Below, piece after piece: positions 35,562 through 44,929 of a stretch of 64,000 nucleotides of DNA. The stretch is from Vibrio cholerae. Its GTDB lineage: Bacteria > Actinomycetota > Actinomycetes > Actinomycetales > Micrococcaceae. Positions within the stretch are counted from its first letter, which is position 1, and every line of letters starts with the position of its first letter. The position numbers were made by a program, and so were the translations under genes. Below the pieces are notes generated by a model. It ran no database searches. It worked only from the letters and a program-made list of their open reading frames with translations, and was not told where the DNA came from. The DNA is taken from NCBI GenBank assembly GCA_009728235.1, contig WNZI01000001.1, positions 169,673 to 233,672 of the forward strand, in the 5' to 3' direction.

Positions 35562-36449
35562 TTACTGGCCGTGCTTGGCGAGGAAGATTGTGATCGCTTC
35601 GGCGAGGCTGTCGGGTGCTTCCAGAGCGACGTAGTGGCCCACTCCGTCGAGGAGGACACTGTCGACCGAACCCTCAACGACCTGTGTCACGGTCTGTTCT
35701 GTGAAAGGCCCGCCGATCCCCCCGACCGCCAGTGCAGGCACAGTAAGCTTCTGCTCAGCTCGGGTTTGGAAGTCGTCACCTTCGGAGAGCATCGACTGGT
35801 AGAGCCCGACGGCGCCATTCCAGCCGTTATCCCGCGAGTAGGTCCGAGTGAACTCATCGATGTCGGCGACGGTGACACAGTTCGGGGTCGCGGACATGGA
35901 CGGGAACGCCCATGTACCGAGGACATCCTTCTCGCGGCCGGTGAAGAGCATGTCGACAATGCCTGGGGCGGCGAGGACCCCGATGTGCCAGGAACCGCCG
36001 CGCGTGATGTCGCCAAAGCCTTCCAGGCCGAAGCCAGCGAGCCCCATCTCGGTCGCGATCAGGCTGCGGACATCCTCGGGATGTTCTGAGGCAAGACGGT
36101 AGACGGAGCCGCCGGAGATGTCTTGGGCGGCGAGGTGCACCGGCCCGACATTCAATTCGACAATCAGGGCATGCAGGTCCTCTGCGGAGTCTGCGCTGGT
36201 GAACCCGTCGTCGGCGGCGGCGGAGTCTCCGAAGCCGCGGAGGTCGACAGCGAACACGCGGTGCTCGGCGGCGAGCAGTGGGATCAGTCGGTGAAATGCC
36301 CACCAGGTCTCAGGGAACCCGTGGACCAGGAGGATCGGGGAACCGCTAGTACCTGCAGAAACGTAGTGCAGTGTTGTCCCGTTCACGTCCGCGGTGTGGT
36401 GCTGAACCTCAGGGATGGTCGCCCCTGGTGCGCTGATGTCGATACTCAT
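35562..36449 (-). CDS. Alpha/beta hydrolase, epoxide-hydrolase-like
   Basis: A 295-residue alpha/beta-hydrolase with HGFPETWWAF (the HGxP oxyanion motif of epoxide hydrolases). The nucleophile elbow reads AQDISGG, so Asp replaces Ser, as in epoxide hydrolases and haloalkane dehalogenases. GVGHYVALEAP holds the catalytic His. The ATG at 36449 follows GAAGGAG; an in-frame start eight residues earlier lacks one. It is divergent to a MarR gene with a palindrome between. Confidence 0.88.
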   Translation of the reverse strand: MSIDISAPGATIPEVQHHTADVNGTTLHYVSAGTSGSPILLVHGFPETWWAFHRLIPLLAAEHRVFAVDLRGFGDSAAADDGFTSADSAEDLHALIVELNVGPVHLAAQDISGGSVYRLASEHPEDVRSLIATEMGLAGFGLEGFGDITRGGSWHIGVLAAPGIVDMLFTGREKDVLGTWAFPSMSATPNCVTVADIDEFTRTYSRDNGWNGAVGLYQSMLSEGDDFQTRAEQKLTVPALAVGGIGGPFTEQTVTQVVEGSVDSVLLDGVGHYVALEAPDSLAEAITIFLAKHGQ

Positions 36450-36466
36450 GGCATTTCTCCTTCTTT

Positions 36467-36513
36467 TTGACAACCTTGTTGTCTATTCGAGCAGTAAGCA
36501 ACTAGGTTGTCAA
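36467..36513. promoter_or_regulatory. TTGACAACC/GGTTGTCAA repeats, putative MarR operator
   Basis: Arms TTGACAACC (36467-36475) and GGTTGTCAA (36505-36513) flank the divergent promoters. A tighter palindrome GACAAC-CTT-GTTGTC occupies 36469-36483, so two MarR sites are likely. Confidence 0.6.
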
Positions 36514-36541
36514 ATAGACGAAGCATCCGTATGGTCGTGGC

Positions 36542-36985
36542 ATGGACGTCAGCAGCGGCACACAGTTCGCACAGCTCCTTATGCGGGCGTTCGAGGTGAT
36601 GGTTGCGGAGGTTCAGGGCAGCCTTGAACGCGCCGGACACCTGGGCTTGACGGTGGCGAACGAGTTGGCGATGCAGGCGATCGACCACGGAGCTTCCAGC
36701 GCGACATCCCTCGCTCGCGAGACCGGCGTGAGTCGGCAGGCCGCGGCGAAAACAATCAGCATGCTAGAGACGCTGGGGTACGTCACCCGAGATACTGATC
36801 CTTTGGACGCCCGAAAGAAGCATCTGCATGTCACGCGGCAAGGGCGCGACGCCATCAGCGTAGGAGCAGCCGCCTTCGACCGGATCTTCCTCCGCTGGCA
36901 GCAGCAGAACGGGCCCGGTTCGCGTGAGGTCATCACCGCCCTCGAGAAGCTGATCGCCACCGGTCAGCTCGATCGATCACTCTAG
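36542..36985 (+). CDS. MarR family transcriptional regulator
   Basis: A 147-residue MarR protein: HTH SSATSLARETGVSRQAAAKTISMLETLGYV and wing TRDTDPLDARKKHLHVTRQG. It is divergent to the epoxide-hydrolase-like gene and shares the palindromic gap, so it probably represses that gene and itself. The 18 bases at 37003-37020 just after it recur at 50250-50267. Confidence 0.9.
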   Translation: MDVSSGTQFAQLLMRAFEVMVAEVQGSLERAGHLGLTVANELAMQAIDHGASSATSLARETGVSRQAAAKTISMLETLGYVTRDTDPLDARKKHLHVTRQGRDAISVGAAAFDRIFLRWQQQNGPGSREVITALEKLIATGQLDRSL

Positions 36986-37002
36986 GTGCGCGTCCGGTAG
37001 CC

Positions 37003-37020
37003 GATCCTGCTGCGGGCACT
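37003..37020. repeat. 18-base exact repeat, copy 1
   Basis: GATCCTGCTGCGGGCACT occurs here and at 50250-50267 on the same strand. Each copy lies just downstream of a plus-strand gene end (MarR at 36985, SDR at 50234). Origin unknown. Confidence 0.6.
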
Positions 37021-37102
37021 AGCAGGGATATTGCCGCCTGGGAGGGCTGAGGGTTAGAAGCAGTCAACACTTCCTGGCGATGCCCAGTTCTTGCACCAGC
37101 GA

Positions 37103-37504
37103 TCAAGTGAATAGGGTCGCCATGTCCGTTAGACCGAATTGTCGGGCGACAGCGACCGCGCTTTGGGGTCCGAAGTGTGGATCTGCGCCAGCTCGGAGCA
37201 GATCCCTGACTATGCCCGCATCGCAGCGGAACGTCGCCGCTGCGAGTGCGGTCTGACCCATGTCATTCACCCGGCTGGTGTCCGCGCTTGCACTGAGGAG
37301 CGCTGAGACCGTGTCCGCGCGTCGATTGTACGCCGCGAGGATGAGCAGTGTGTCGCCTCGAGAGTTCGTCAGGTTCACCGGTATCCCCGAATTCACAAGA
37401 CTCATGAGCTCACCGGTGTGTCCTTCCCTTGCGAGTTCGAAAACCGAGTCCAGGAACTGCAGTTCGGCGTCGGTGAAGTCGGGCTTCGCCGTAGTTTCGT
37501 TCAT
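37103..37504 (-). CDS. Ankyrin-repeat protein
   Basis: A 133-residue protein with about three ankyrin repeats: NSRGDTLLILAAYNRRADTVSALLSASAD, then NDMGQTALAAATFRCDAGIVRDLLRAGADP. A short helical leader (DAELQFLDSVFELAREGHTGELMSLV) precedes them. Bacterial proteins of this size often sit next to catalase, but no catalase gene is present here. The ATG at 37504 is chosen because the upstream ~150 in-frame residues include a degraded DUF1016 gene read in another frame. Confidence 0.85.
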   Translation of the reverse strand: MNETTAKPDFTDAELQFLDSVFELAREGHTGELMSLVNSGIPVNLTNSRGDTLLILAAYNRRADTVSALLSASADTSRVNDMGQTALAAATFRCDAGIVRDLLRAGADPHFGPQSAVAVARQFGLTDMATLFT

Positions 37505-37641
37505 CTTGCCCGCGCCCTCTCGCCCAAATCCATACCCCTTAACCTCCGCCTGTACGCCGCGGATCGCCCCGCGAGGCAGTGCCTGCGTGACGAAGCTATC
37601 AATGAGCTTATCGATGAGGACCATGATGTGGCCCCCGGCAG

Positions 37642-37815
37642 TTATGCAGCAGCCTGCTGCACAATCGGCTGGCCCGCCCAGGCTGCAGCGAAAGCCCGCA
37701 TATGTTGCAGGTTCCTCTATGAGAGCCCAGTCATGTCGGGAAACGCGACCCGCAGATCGTCCGCGAGTCTCTCGACCACTCCCGAGCCCCAGCCCTGACG
37801 CTGCAGCTGGGTGAG
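37642..37815 (-). pseudogene. DUF1016 (YhcG-type) N-terminal fragment
   Basis: The minus strand reads LQRQGWGSGVVERLADDLRV, AFPDMTGLS, an internal TAG, then RNLQHMRAFAAAWAGQPIVQQ before a TAA at 37642-37644. This is the DUF1016 N-terminal pattern (GWG..VI.RL..DLR..FPGM.GFS.RNL.YMR.F). No start and no PDDEXK domain remain. Confidence 0.65.
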
Positions 37816-38313
37816 TCAACACCCAGAAAAGTACACGCCGTCCGTAGGTTGATGCTTCACCGGACACTGCCAGCGGGGCGAACGAGGCGCAACATTGTGG
37901 GTCCGATGCAAGGAACGTGCGTATGAGTACACGCTGCGCAACGCCGGCCGCACCCAAGGCGATCCTTGCTCGACGGATCCGCCGGCGATGACCCGGGCCT
38001 TACTGGCGAGGCCCCAAGCCACGCCGAGCCAGATTCCAGCAAGGAATCCGCCGAACCAGGCATATCCTGCGGTGCCCAGGGTGAACCACACCACAAGAAA
38101 CACCACGAGAATGACAGGTGCTATCCAGCGCCGGGAGAGGCCGAAGCGCGTACAAAAGGTTCCGAGCCCGAGTCCTGCCAGCATTGCGACCACTTCGAGA
38201 ACTGCCTGCTGCATCGGGACGAGGACCATGATCGCGACCGTAGCGAGCAACACCATTGCGCTGAGGATTAGAGATCCCATTGAAGTCGGACGCGTTTTCC
38301 CCATAACCCCCAT
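37816..38313 (-). CDS. Membrane protein of unknown function
   Basis: A 165-residue product whose first ~110 residues contain four hydrophobic helices (LILSAMVLLATVAIMVLV, VVAMLAGLGLGTFCTRF, WIAPVILVVFLVVWFTLG, WFGGFLAGIWLGVAWGLA). The last ~55 residues are low-complexity and may be read-through into the decayed DUF1016 region. The start at 38313 (MGVMGKTR) is the first after non-coding sequence. No family recognised. Confidence 0.5.
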   Translation of the reverse strand: MGVMGKTRPTSMGSLILSAMVLLATVAIMVLVPMQQAVLEVVAMLAGLGLGTFCTRFGLSRRWIAPVILVVFLVVWFTLGTAGYAWFGGFLAGIWLGVAWGLASKARVIAGGSVEQGSPWVRPALRSVYSYARSLHRTHNVAPRSPRWQCPVKHQPTDGVYFSGC

Positions 38314-38748
38314 TCTCGCTGAGCATCGTGCGATGGAGGGGAAAGCCATGCGATCCCAGCACGGTGAGAATGCATAGAAGGTTCGGCATGGGTGCGTCGC
38401 GACGTCGCTCGACGTGTTGCGCTGGGGTACACCCATCGCAACAGCGGGCCCCACCCAGGAGAACGACAGGTGGGGGCGTGACCAGATCAGACGGGGAGTG
38501 CGGGCCTGTCGTGTTCCGGCAATTCCGAATAATGTCCTGCGTGGCGAGGAACTGGGTCGGTATGTCAGGAAATTCGGGTACATGATCGAGGCGGGTGGAC
38601 GTTGGAGTGATTGGAGGAGCGGATGTAGCTTGTGACTGCTGGGAAGTCAGTAAATTCCAAACGCCGCCGGGGCTTGTCACCGGGGCTGATGCCGCCGCCG
38701 GCGCCGCCCGAACCGACCCAGCAGTACTTATCAAGAAGGATAGATTGT
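38314..38748. other. Intergenic stretch, nothing recognised
   Basis: About 435 bases between divergent small membrane-protein genes. Frames present are short and compositionally antisense. Both promoters must lie here but none stands out. Confidence 0.4.
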
Positions 38749-39114
38749 ATGCAGAAAACCCCAGCCCACCTGCCGCACGGCGTGCCGCAGCCGCACCAGG
38801 CTGAACCGGAGCCCAATAGCGGGGCGAAAGCCCGGCTCGGTTGGTCCGGCGGCATTGCCCTGACCCTTGCTGTGGGCGGCTTCCTCCTGGCCATGCCCCT
38901 TGCCTACGGGCTGTTCCGCCTGGCCCTGGAAGTGGACGGCTGGACTGCGGGGACAGTGTGGATGGGCCCGGGCTGGCTCGCCGGACTGCTCTTCGGGTCC
39001 GCGATCCTGCTGCTGTCCGTGCGCGGGGGCCGTCCGAAGAGCGGGGCGTGGTTGTTCCTGGCAATGTTTGTCCTGTGGGTTATGGGCTGGCCCATGATGG
39101 CGATGGCGCGCTAA
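38749..39114 (+). CDS. Small membrane protein
   Basis: A 121-residue protein with a ~30-residue polar N-terminus rich in Pro and His, then three hydrophobic segments (GGIALTLAVGGFLLAMPLAYGL, PGWLAGLLFGSAILLLSV, GAWLFLAMFVLWVMGWPMM). GAAGGAT precedes the ATG at 38749. Unrecognised family. Confidence 0.6.
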   Translation: MQKTPAHLPHGVPQPHQAEPEPNSGAKARLGWSGGIALTLAVGGFLLAMPLAYGLFRLALEVDGWTAGTVWMGPGWLAGLLFGSAILLLSVRGGRPKSGAWLFLAMFVLWVMGWPMMAMAR

Positions 39115-39148
39115 GCCCCCGTCCGCGAGGCCCTAATCAATCCGGCCA

Positions 39149-39295
39149 ATGCACCGACTACGTTCTCGAGTCCGGAGCAATCCCATATTGCTCCTTAGAG
39201 CAACCGCTGGTTGGCTAGGCGCCGTCCTCTTGGCAATCGTCAGTTTCATCGCGCTCGGATACTGCATCAGTCGCATGCCCCGACCGTCCCGTTGA
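39149..39295 (+). CDS. Possible 48-residue single-helix peptide
   Basis: ATG 39149 starts MHRLRSRVRSNPILLL, followed by a hydrophobic helix (GWLGAVLLAIVSFIALGYCI) and SRMPRPSR before a TGA. A basic N-terminus plus one helix fits a small membrane peptide. No ribosome-binding site is evident, so this is tentative. Confidence 0.3.
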   Translation: MHRLRSRVRSNPILLLRATAGWLGAVLLAIVSFIALGYCISRMPRPSR

Positions 39296-39341
39296 TGGAT
39301 CCCCCTCCGGGCAGCAACTGTTGTGTAGTTAGGCTGAACTT

Positions 39342-39800
39342 ATGTCTCGACTCTTGATTACCGGCATGTCGGGCACGGGAAAGACAACGCTGCTGGGCGA
39401 GCTATCCCGGCGGGGCCACCAGACGCTCGACACCGACTATGACGGCTGGGTGCTTGTAGACGGCACATGGGACGAAACGCGCATGGCCGCGTACCTCGCT
39501 TCGAACTCGTCCGTAGTCGTCTCGGGCACTGTCGAGAACCAGGGACGCTTTTATGACCGTTTCGAGGCCGTCGTACTCCTCAGCGCACCGGTGGAAGTGC
39601 TCATCGAGCGCGTCTCCATTCGTACCAACAATCCCTGCGGCAACGGGGGGACAGAGCAGTCCGTGATCCGCCAGCAGGTCCTCGACGTCGAACCGCTGCT
39701 TCGACAGGGCGCCACCCTCGAGCTCGACGGACGCCGACCGCTTTCAGAACTGGTTGACGCTGTCGAACGCCTCATGGCATCCGCTGGACACGTCCGGTGA
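39342..39800 (+). CDS. Small P-loop kinase-like ATPase
   Basis: A 152-residue P-loop protein with Walker A GMSGTGKTT at ~7-15, a DTDYDGW segment after strand 2, and VVLLSAPVEVLIERVSIRT as the lid/arginine region. It resembles shikimate/adenylate-kinase-fold enzymes, including AAA_18-type nucleotide kinases. Substrate unknown. The RCC1-repeat gene follows after 33 bases on the same strand. Confidence 0.82.
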   Translation: MSRLLITGMSGTGKTTLLGELSRRGHQTLDTDYDGWVLVDGTWDETRMAAYLASNSSVVVSGTVENQGRFYDRFEAVVLLSAPVEVLIERVSIRTNNPCGNGGTEQSVIRQQVLDVEPLLRQGATLELDGRRPLSELVDAVERLMASAGHVR

Positions 39801-39833
39801 ACCATTGGCTACCGGACAGCCAGTCCCGCGGCG

Positions 39834-40769
39834 ATGGTGAGGTGCATGTCGCCTACACGGAGTAGCAACGCCAACCCGGGGGCCATTGCTGCGGGTCGAC
39901 GTCATTCGATCGGAGTCCGCACCGATGGGACCGTGGTGTCCGCCGGTGACTCGCGTGCAGAGGAGTGCCAAGTGCAGGCATGGGAGCGCGTCGTCGCAGT
40001 CGCGGCTGGGAATGTCCACACGGCACCAAACACGGGACGTTCTCATACCGTCGCACTCACCGCGGACGGCGCACTCCTTGCGACCGGGTGGAACGGCGAC
40101 GGTCAGTGCAGCGTCGACTCCTGGACGGAGGTCACTGCTGTCGCCGCAGGGTGGCGGCGAACACTCGCGGTCCTGGCGGATGGCACGGCGCGAGCCGCAG
40201 GCCGCCGAAACGAGGGAGCGTGCGACATCGAGTCCTGGACTAACCTTCTCGGGGTCGCCGCGGGCGACTGGCACTCGATCGGACGCAGAAGGGACGGGAC
40301 CGTCCTGGCCGTCGGCAACAACCGCCGCGGCCAGTGTGACGTTGGCGGGTGGACAGGTATTCGAGCTGTCGCCGCGGGCTATCTCCACACGGTCGCCTTG
40401 ACGGAGCAGGGAACGGTTCTCGGTGCGGGTGACCACACGGCAGGGACCAACGACCTTGCTCGTTGGAGGGACGTGGTCTCGATCGCGGCGGGCAGCCATC
40501 ATACGATCGGCGTGACGGCCGAGGAAGCGACGAAGGACGACGCGAATGCCGTGGTCGTCAGCACGACCTACCGGGGCGAGGTTCAGGTGACCCCGGTGAT
40601 CGCGAACTTCCGGGAGCACGGGTTCACGATCCGCGAAGGACTGGGAATGAGCCCCACGGCGGGCCAGTCGGGGCCGATGACGGACGCGCAGAAGGAAGAG
40701 CGCCGCACGGTGATTCAGAACAATAGGAAGTGGGACGCGGTCCTGTTGACTGAACTTCGGGGAGACTGA
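39834..40769 (+). CDS. RCC1-repeat protein with an unrelated C-terminal tail
   Basis: Residues ~15-228 hold six RCC1-type beta-propeller repeats, each containing AVAAG..H(T/S)..L/V...G(T/A)V...G (for example VAAGYLHTVALTEQGTVLGAG). After IAAGSHHTIGV the repeat stops and ~80 residues of different character follow (VVVSTTYRGEVQVTPVIANF, then MTDAQKEERRTVIQNNRKWD). The tail may come from another gene joined by the mobile element that starts 29 bases later. RCC1 proteins in bacteria are mostly of unknown function. Confidence 0.75.
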   Translation: MVRCMSPTRSSNANPGAIAAGRRHSIGVRTDGTVVSAGDSRAEECQVQAWERVVAVAAGNVHTAPNTGRSHTVALTADGALLATGWNGDGQCSVDSWTEVTAVAAGWRRTLAVLADGTARAAGRRNEGACDIESWTNLLGVAAGDWHSIGRRRDGTVLAVGNNRRGQCDVGGWTGIRAVAAGYLHTVALTEQGTVLGAGDHTAGTNDLARWRDVVSIAAGSHHTIGVTAEEATKDDANAVVVSTTYRGEVQVTPVIANFREHGFTIREGLGMSPTAGQSGPMTDAQKEERRTVIQNNRKWDAVLLTELRGD

Positions 40770-40797
40770 GGCCCAGCACTCCGGAGAGGTGGTCATC

Positions 40798-41982
40798 GTG
40801 GACGATATGCGGCTCAAGCTGCTCGAGGGTCAGATCGGGTTGCCTGGCATTGGTGCAGTCCAGCGAACCTCAGCAGGGTTGCTGCCGTATGTCGTGGTTG
40901 ATGAGGCAGGGCTGGAGATCGAGGCGTTTTCGGTGTTCCTGCGTGATCTGGTGTTGACGGACATGAGCCCGTTGACGGTGCGGTCGTATGGGAATGACTT
41001 GCTGCGCTGGTGGCGGGTGCTGCAACTGATCGGTGTTCCGTGGGACAGGGCGGGCCGCTTGGAGGTTGAGGTCCTGGTGGGTTGGATGCGTTCAGCTGTT
41101 AATCCCCAGCGGCGGGGGAGCGGGGACCGGTTGATGAATCCGCGGACGGGGAAGCGGTCGCTGGGGGCGGGGTATGCGCCGGCGACGATCAATCATGCGC
41201 TGGCGGTTCTGGCTTCCTTCTATGTCTTTCACGCTCGGTTTAGTCGGGGGCCCGTAATAAACCCGGTGCCGGAGAGCCCTGGCCGTCGGGCCCGGCTTGC
41301 GCATCGCAGCCCGGTGGAAGAGATCCTGGGAGTGCGTCGTGCGCCGTTGAGGCAGAAGGCGGCCGTGCTGGTGCCGAGGTCGATGACGGATGATCTTGTT
41401 GATGAGCTGATGGGCGCGTTACGGACGAGCCGCGATAAGGCACTCGTGAGCTTGTATTTGTCATCGGGTGCCCGGGCGAGCGAGCTTCTAGGGGTCCGGG
41501 GTGATCAGGTGGACTGGGCAGGGCAGCGGGTATGGGTTGTTTCCAAGGGGTCCCGGGCGTTGGAGCCGGTTCCAGCGTCTCCGGAATCCTTGCAGTATTT
41601 GGCGGCGTACTTCCATGAGCATGGCACCCCGGGACCAGGTGAACTGATTTGGCGGGCTCTGCACGGGAAACCGCGACCGTTGAACTATCACGCGGCTCGG
41701 CGGGTCCTTCAGCGCGCGAATACCGTGCTGGGCACGGACTGGTCTCTGCATGATCTGCGGCATACGACGATCAATCGGATGGTGTCGGACCCGAATCTGA
41801 CCGTGCCCGAGGTGATGGCGGTGACCCGCCATCGGAGGGTGTCATCGATGGCGCCGTACCTGCGTCCGCGCATTGATGAGGTGTTCGAGAAGGTGCAGGA
41901 GCACTTTGCCGCTCCGCGACCGGAACCCACCCTGACACCGGGATATGACGCGGATGACTTCACGGTCGTGTTCGGTGGTTAG
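40798..41982 (+). CDS. Tyrosine recombinase, Tn554 TnpA-like
   Basis: A 394-residue tyrosine recombinase. An N-terminal SAM-like core-binding domain spans ~35-165 (FLRDLVLTDMSPLTVRSYGNDLLRWWRVL). The catalytic domain has Arg in SSGARASELLGV, HDLRHTTINR, TRHRR and the nucleophile Tyr in APYLRPR. This fits TnpA of Tn554-type elements, which act with a larger TnpB. The GTG at 40798 is chosen for GGAGAGG eight bases upstream. Its end overlaps the TnpB frame by ~38 bases. Confidence 0.88.
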   Translation: MDDMRLKLLEGQIGLPGIGAVQRTSAGLLPYVVVDEAGLEIEAFSVFLRDLVLTDMSPLTVRSYGNDLLRWWRVLQLIGVPWDRAGRLEVEVLVGWMRSAVNPQRRGSGDRLMNPRTGKRSLGAGYAPATINHALAVLASFYVFHARFSRGPVINPVPESPGRRARLAHRSPVEEILGVRRAPLRQKAAVLVPRSMTDDLVDELMGALRTSRDKALVSLYLSSGARASELLGVRGDQVDWAGQRVWVVSKGSRALEPVPASPESLQYLAAYFHEHGTPGPGELIWRALHGKPRPLNYHAARRVLQRANTVLGTDWSLHDLRHTTINRMVSDPNLTVPEVMAVTRHRRVSSMAPYLRPRIDEVFEKVQEHFAAPRPEPTLTPGYDADDFTVVFGG

Positions 41983-44385
41983 GCCCCTTAGGCGCCCTGA
42001 GCAGCGGCGTATCGAGCCGGCATCGGCTGTGAGGAGACCGGTCCGCAGCGTCATCATGCCCGCGCCGGCGCCCCCACCGAGCGTTCCGCCGCGCCCGCAA
42101 GGGGACCTGGACACTGCTTCTCTGGAGACGATCAACGGTTTGGTGGATGCGATTTGGCCGCGGTCGCAACCGAGGTGCTCACTTCGGCGCGCGGGTTTGG
42201 GTTGGTTGCTGGGTTACCTCGAGGGGCACCCGGGCCGGACGTGGCAAGAACGATGGGTGGCTTCTGGACTCAATGATGGGCACCGCCGGGTCCGGGATCT
42301 GACCACGGGCAGCCTTCGTCTGGACGGGGAACTGGGGCATTCACTGATGCTGCTGTGTTGTTTGCGCGTGATCCGGCCGTCCCTCGCAGCTTTCCGGATC
42401 AGCAGCTTCGTCCGCTACCACGAACAGTTTGAACGTGCGCAGAATGATCCGGATCTGGAGCGGTTTCTGGAGTTGGTCGATCGGAGTGAAACCTCGGGGC
42501 ATTTCAAGAGGTGCGCCCGCTTTGATGTTGCCGCTGCGTTAACGAGCCAAGGCATCGCGTTCGCCGATCTGAGCGCGGAAGCGTTGCTGCACTACGCGAT
42601 AGCCACACGCGACGGAGGTTGGGGTGGCGGTTACGAGTCCTATGTCGGTCACCTCGCGTGGCGGGTCCTGGCGGAATCCGGGCATTTCCCTGCGCATGTT
42701 CCTGCAACGTTGCGCGGAGCGATGCGGTCCCCGGCGATGACGCCCGCGGAACTCGTTGACCGCCACAACATCACCGACCGGGACATCCACGCCCTGTTTG
42801 TGGCGTATCTGACCCGGCGCAGCCACGATATCGACTACTCGTCCTTGCGGGATTTGGCAGCGGACCTTTGCGGGAAGTTTTGGATTGGACTCCTGAGGAT
42901 CAATCCGGCCCAGGCGGATCTCGCCCTCACACCGGAGGATTACGAGAGTTGGCGGGCAGTGCTGGAAGTTCGCCTCGACGGACGACCGCGCCTGAGCACC
43001 CACGCGATCCTGACGAACATCCGCGCGTTCTACCTCGACCTTCAAGGTTGGGCGGCTCAGGAACCAGAACGATGGGCCAGGTGGGTTGCGCCCAGCCCTG
43101 TCGGCAGCAGGGAGATCAGGTCACAGGCAAAAGCGAAACGCAGAGCTAAAGAACGTATGGACGGCCGCATACGCCTGCTTCAACCGGTCCTTCCTGCCTT
43201 CGTTGCCGCCGTCACTGCCCGCCGGGACCACCTGCATGAACTCTTGGAGGCCGCGACTGTTGCCGAACCGGACCAGGCACTGACCGTTGGAGCAAAGCAT
43301 TACAGGCGGTTGTGGACCGTTGGCGATGCCCGGCACGCCGAGATTCATGGGCGGCCCCACATCCGGGTGCTCGATGAGTCGACCGGGCGGGCGGTCAATG
43401 TCACGTTCACCGAGGATGCTGCATTCTGGCAGTGGGCAGCCGTGGAGACATTGCGGCATACCGGACTGCGTTGCGAGGAACTTCTGGAACTGTCGCAATT
43501 GAGTATCCGCCAGTACGCCCGGCCTAACGGGGAAGTTGTGGCCCTGCTCGTGGTCGCTCCGTCCAAGACCGACCGTGAGCGCGTGATCCCGATGACCGCC
43601 GAGCTGTTCCATGTGATCGCGACGATCATCCGCCGGCTCACCAGAAACCGTCGCAGCGTGCCACTAGCAACGCGCTATGACAAGCACGAACGAATCACCA
43701 GCGAACCGCAACCGCTTCTGTTCCAGCGAACCATCGGGCAGCGCACCGAGGTCATCAGCCCTGAGACGCTGCGTGCAGAACTGAATAAGCTCAGTGATGC
43801 CCTCGCGGTCGACCACCCGGCGCTGGCCGGCTGCAGGTTCACCCCGCACGACTTCCGCCGCCTGTTTGCCACCGACCTCGTCAACCATGGTCTGCCCATT
43901 CACATCGGAGCAGCCCTCCTCGGGCACCTCGACGTGCAGACCACCCACGGCTACGTCACCGTTTTTCAGGAAGACGTCATCCGCCACTATCAGACCCACC
44001 TCGCCGGACGGCGGCCGCCCGAGTTACCCGAGCGGCCCAGGAATACCGACCCCCGACCGCGGAAGAATGGACCGAATTCGAGGAACACTTCGACAAACGC
44101 AAAGTCGAGCTCGGCAACTGCGGACGCCCCTACGCCACTCCTTGCGAACACGAACATGCCTGCATCCGCTGCCCCCTGCTGCAGGTGGACCCTGAAATGA
44201 TCAGCCGCCTCGACGAGATCAACACCGACCTCATCAGCCGGCGCGAACTCGCGCAGACTAAGGGTTGGCTCGGGGAGCTGGAAGGCATCGACCTCACCCT
44301 CCGATTCCTACAAGACAAGCGTGCCGGCGCACAACGCCTTTCGACGCTCGGCCCCAGGAACATTGGGATGCCCCGGGTGCGCTGA
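41945..44385 (+). pseudogene. Large tyrosine recombinase, Tn554 TnpB-like, frameshifted near its end
   Basis: From 41945 (or a later ATG at 42056) the main frame runs ~690 residues. It has a long N-terminal region, then the catalytic domain: RHTGLRCEELLELSQLS, HDFRRLFATDLVNHGLP, LLGHLDVQTTHGYVTVF. Near 44010-44040 one base is missing. The other frame then gives EYRPPTAEEWTEFEEHFDKR and the zinc-like C-terminus CGRPYATPCEHEHACIRCP, ending at 44385 in GWLGELEGIDLTLRFLQDKR. Both parts are typical of actinobacterial TnpB-like proteins. No TnpC-type third gene is evident. Confidence 0.82.
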
Positions 44386-44542
44386 TCAGCGGCGAGGAAA
44401 GGAACTCAGAGCTGTTGTCGCTCTTGAGCCTCGTTCCCCTGTCGCTATGCTTGCTCCTGCCCTTGCTACGTGTTTAGGTGAAGCCCTAGAGGTGCCAACA
44501 ACAATCCGTGGGGGAAAAGTGGCCGGAACAGAACCATCGACT

Positions 44543-44827
44543 ATGTCCAGGCGAACGTTGCGCGCAGGAATTTTCGTCGGGGTGATCGGCCTCCTCCTGA
44601 TGCTGCTTACCAACCTGTTCCTTCAGAACTTTGGGACGACCACCTTCGACGGCGGTACCTCTTTCTCTATCGCGCTGACCCAGATCTTCCTACAGGCGCC
44701 CCTTGTTTGTCTCCTGTTCTCAGCGGCGCTCGTATCGGCAGCTCTGGTGATGCGCCACATTGATGCAACCAAGATCCAAGGTGATCGGTTCGACCAGGAG
44801 CCACCGACTGGCAGCAACCGCATCTAA
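44543..44827 (+). CDS. Small two-helix membrane protein
   Basis: A 94-residue protein starting MSRRTLRAGIFVGVIGLLLMLLTNLFLQNF, with a second helix IFLQAPLVCLLFSAALVSAALVM and a polar tail. A GTG at 44519 preceded by GGGGGAAAA could add eight residues. It lies just beyond the recombinase pair; family unknown. Confidence 0.5.
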   Translation: MSRRTLRAGIFVGVIGLLLMLLTNLFLQNFGTTTFDGGTSFSIALTQIFLQAPLVCLLFSAALVSAALVMRHIDATKIQGDRFDQEPPTGSNRI

Positions 44828-44929
44828 GAACAGCTCACAGGTAGTGGCAAGCCGCACGGCCATACTTCGGCGGAGCCGGAAGCCGACGGTCGCTTCTTCA
44901 CTATTGCAAAGTGCAGAGAAGCGACTTTA

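Noticed and set aside
44185..44385. A separate TnpC-like gene after the recombinases
   Set aside because: Its sequence is the natural C-terminus of the TnpB-like protein in a shifted frame, including the preceding Cys cluster.
40798..44385. A prophage or integrative element with cargo
   Set aside because: Only recombinases are seen; no structural, replication or conjugation genes and no clear attachment repeats were found.
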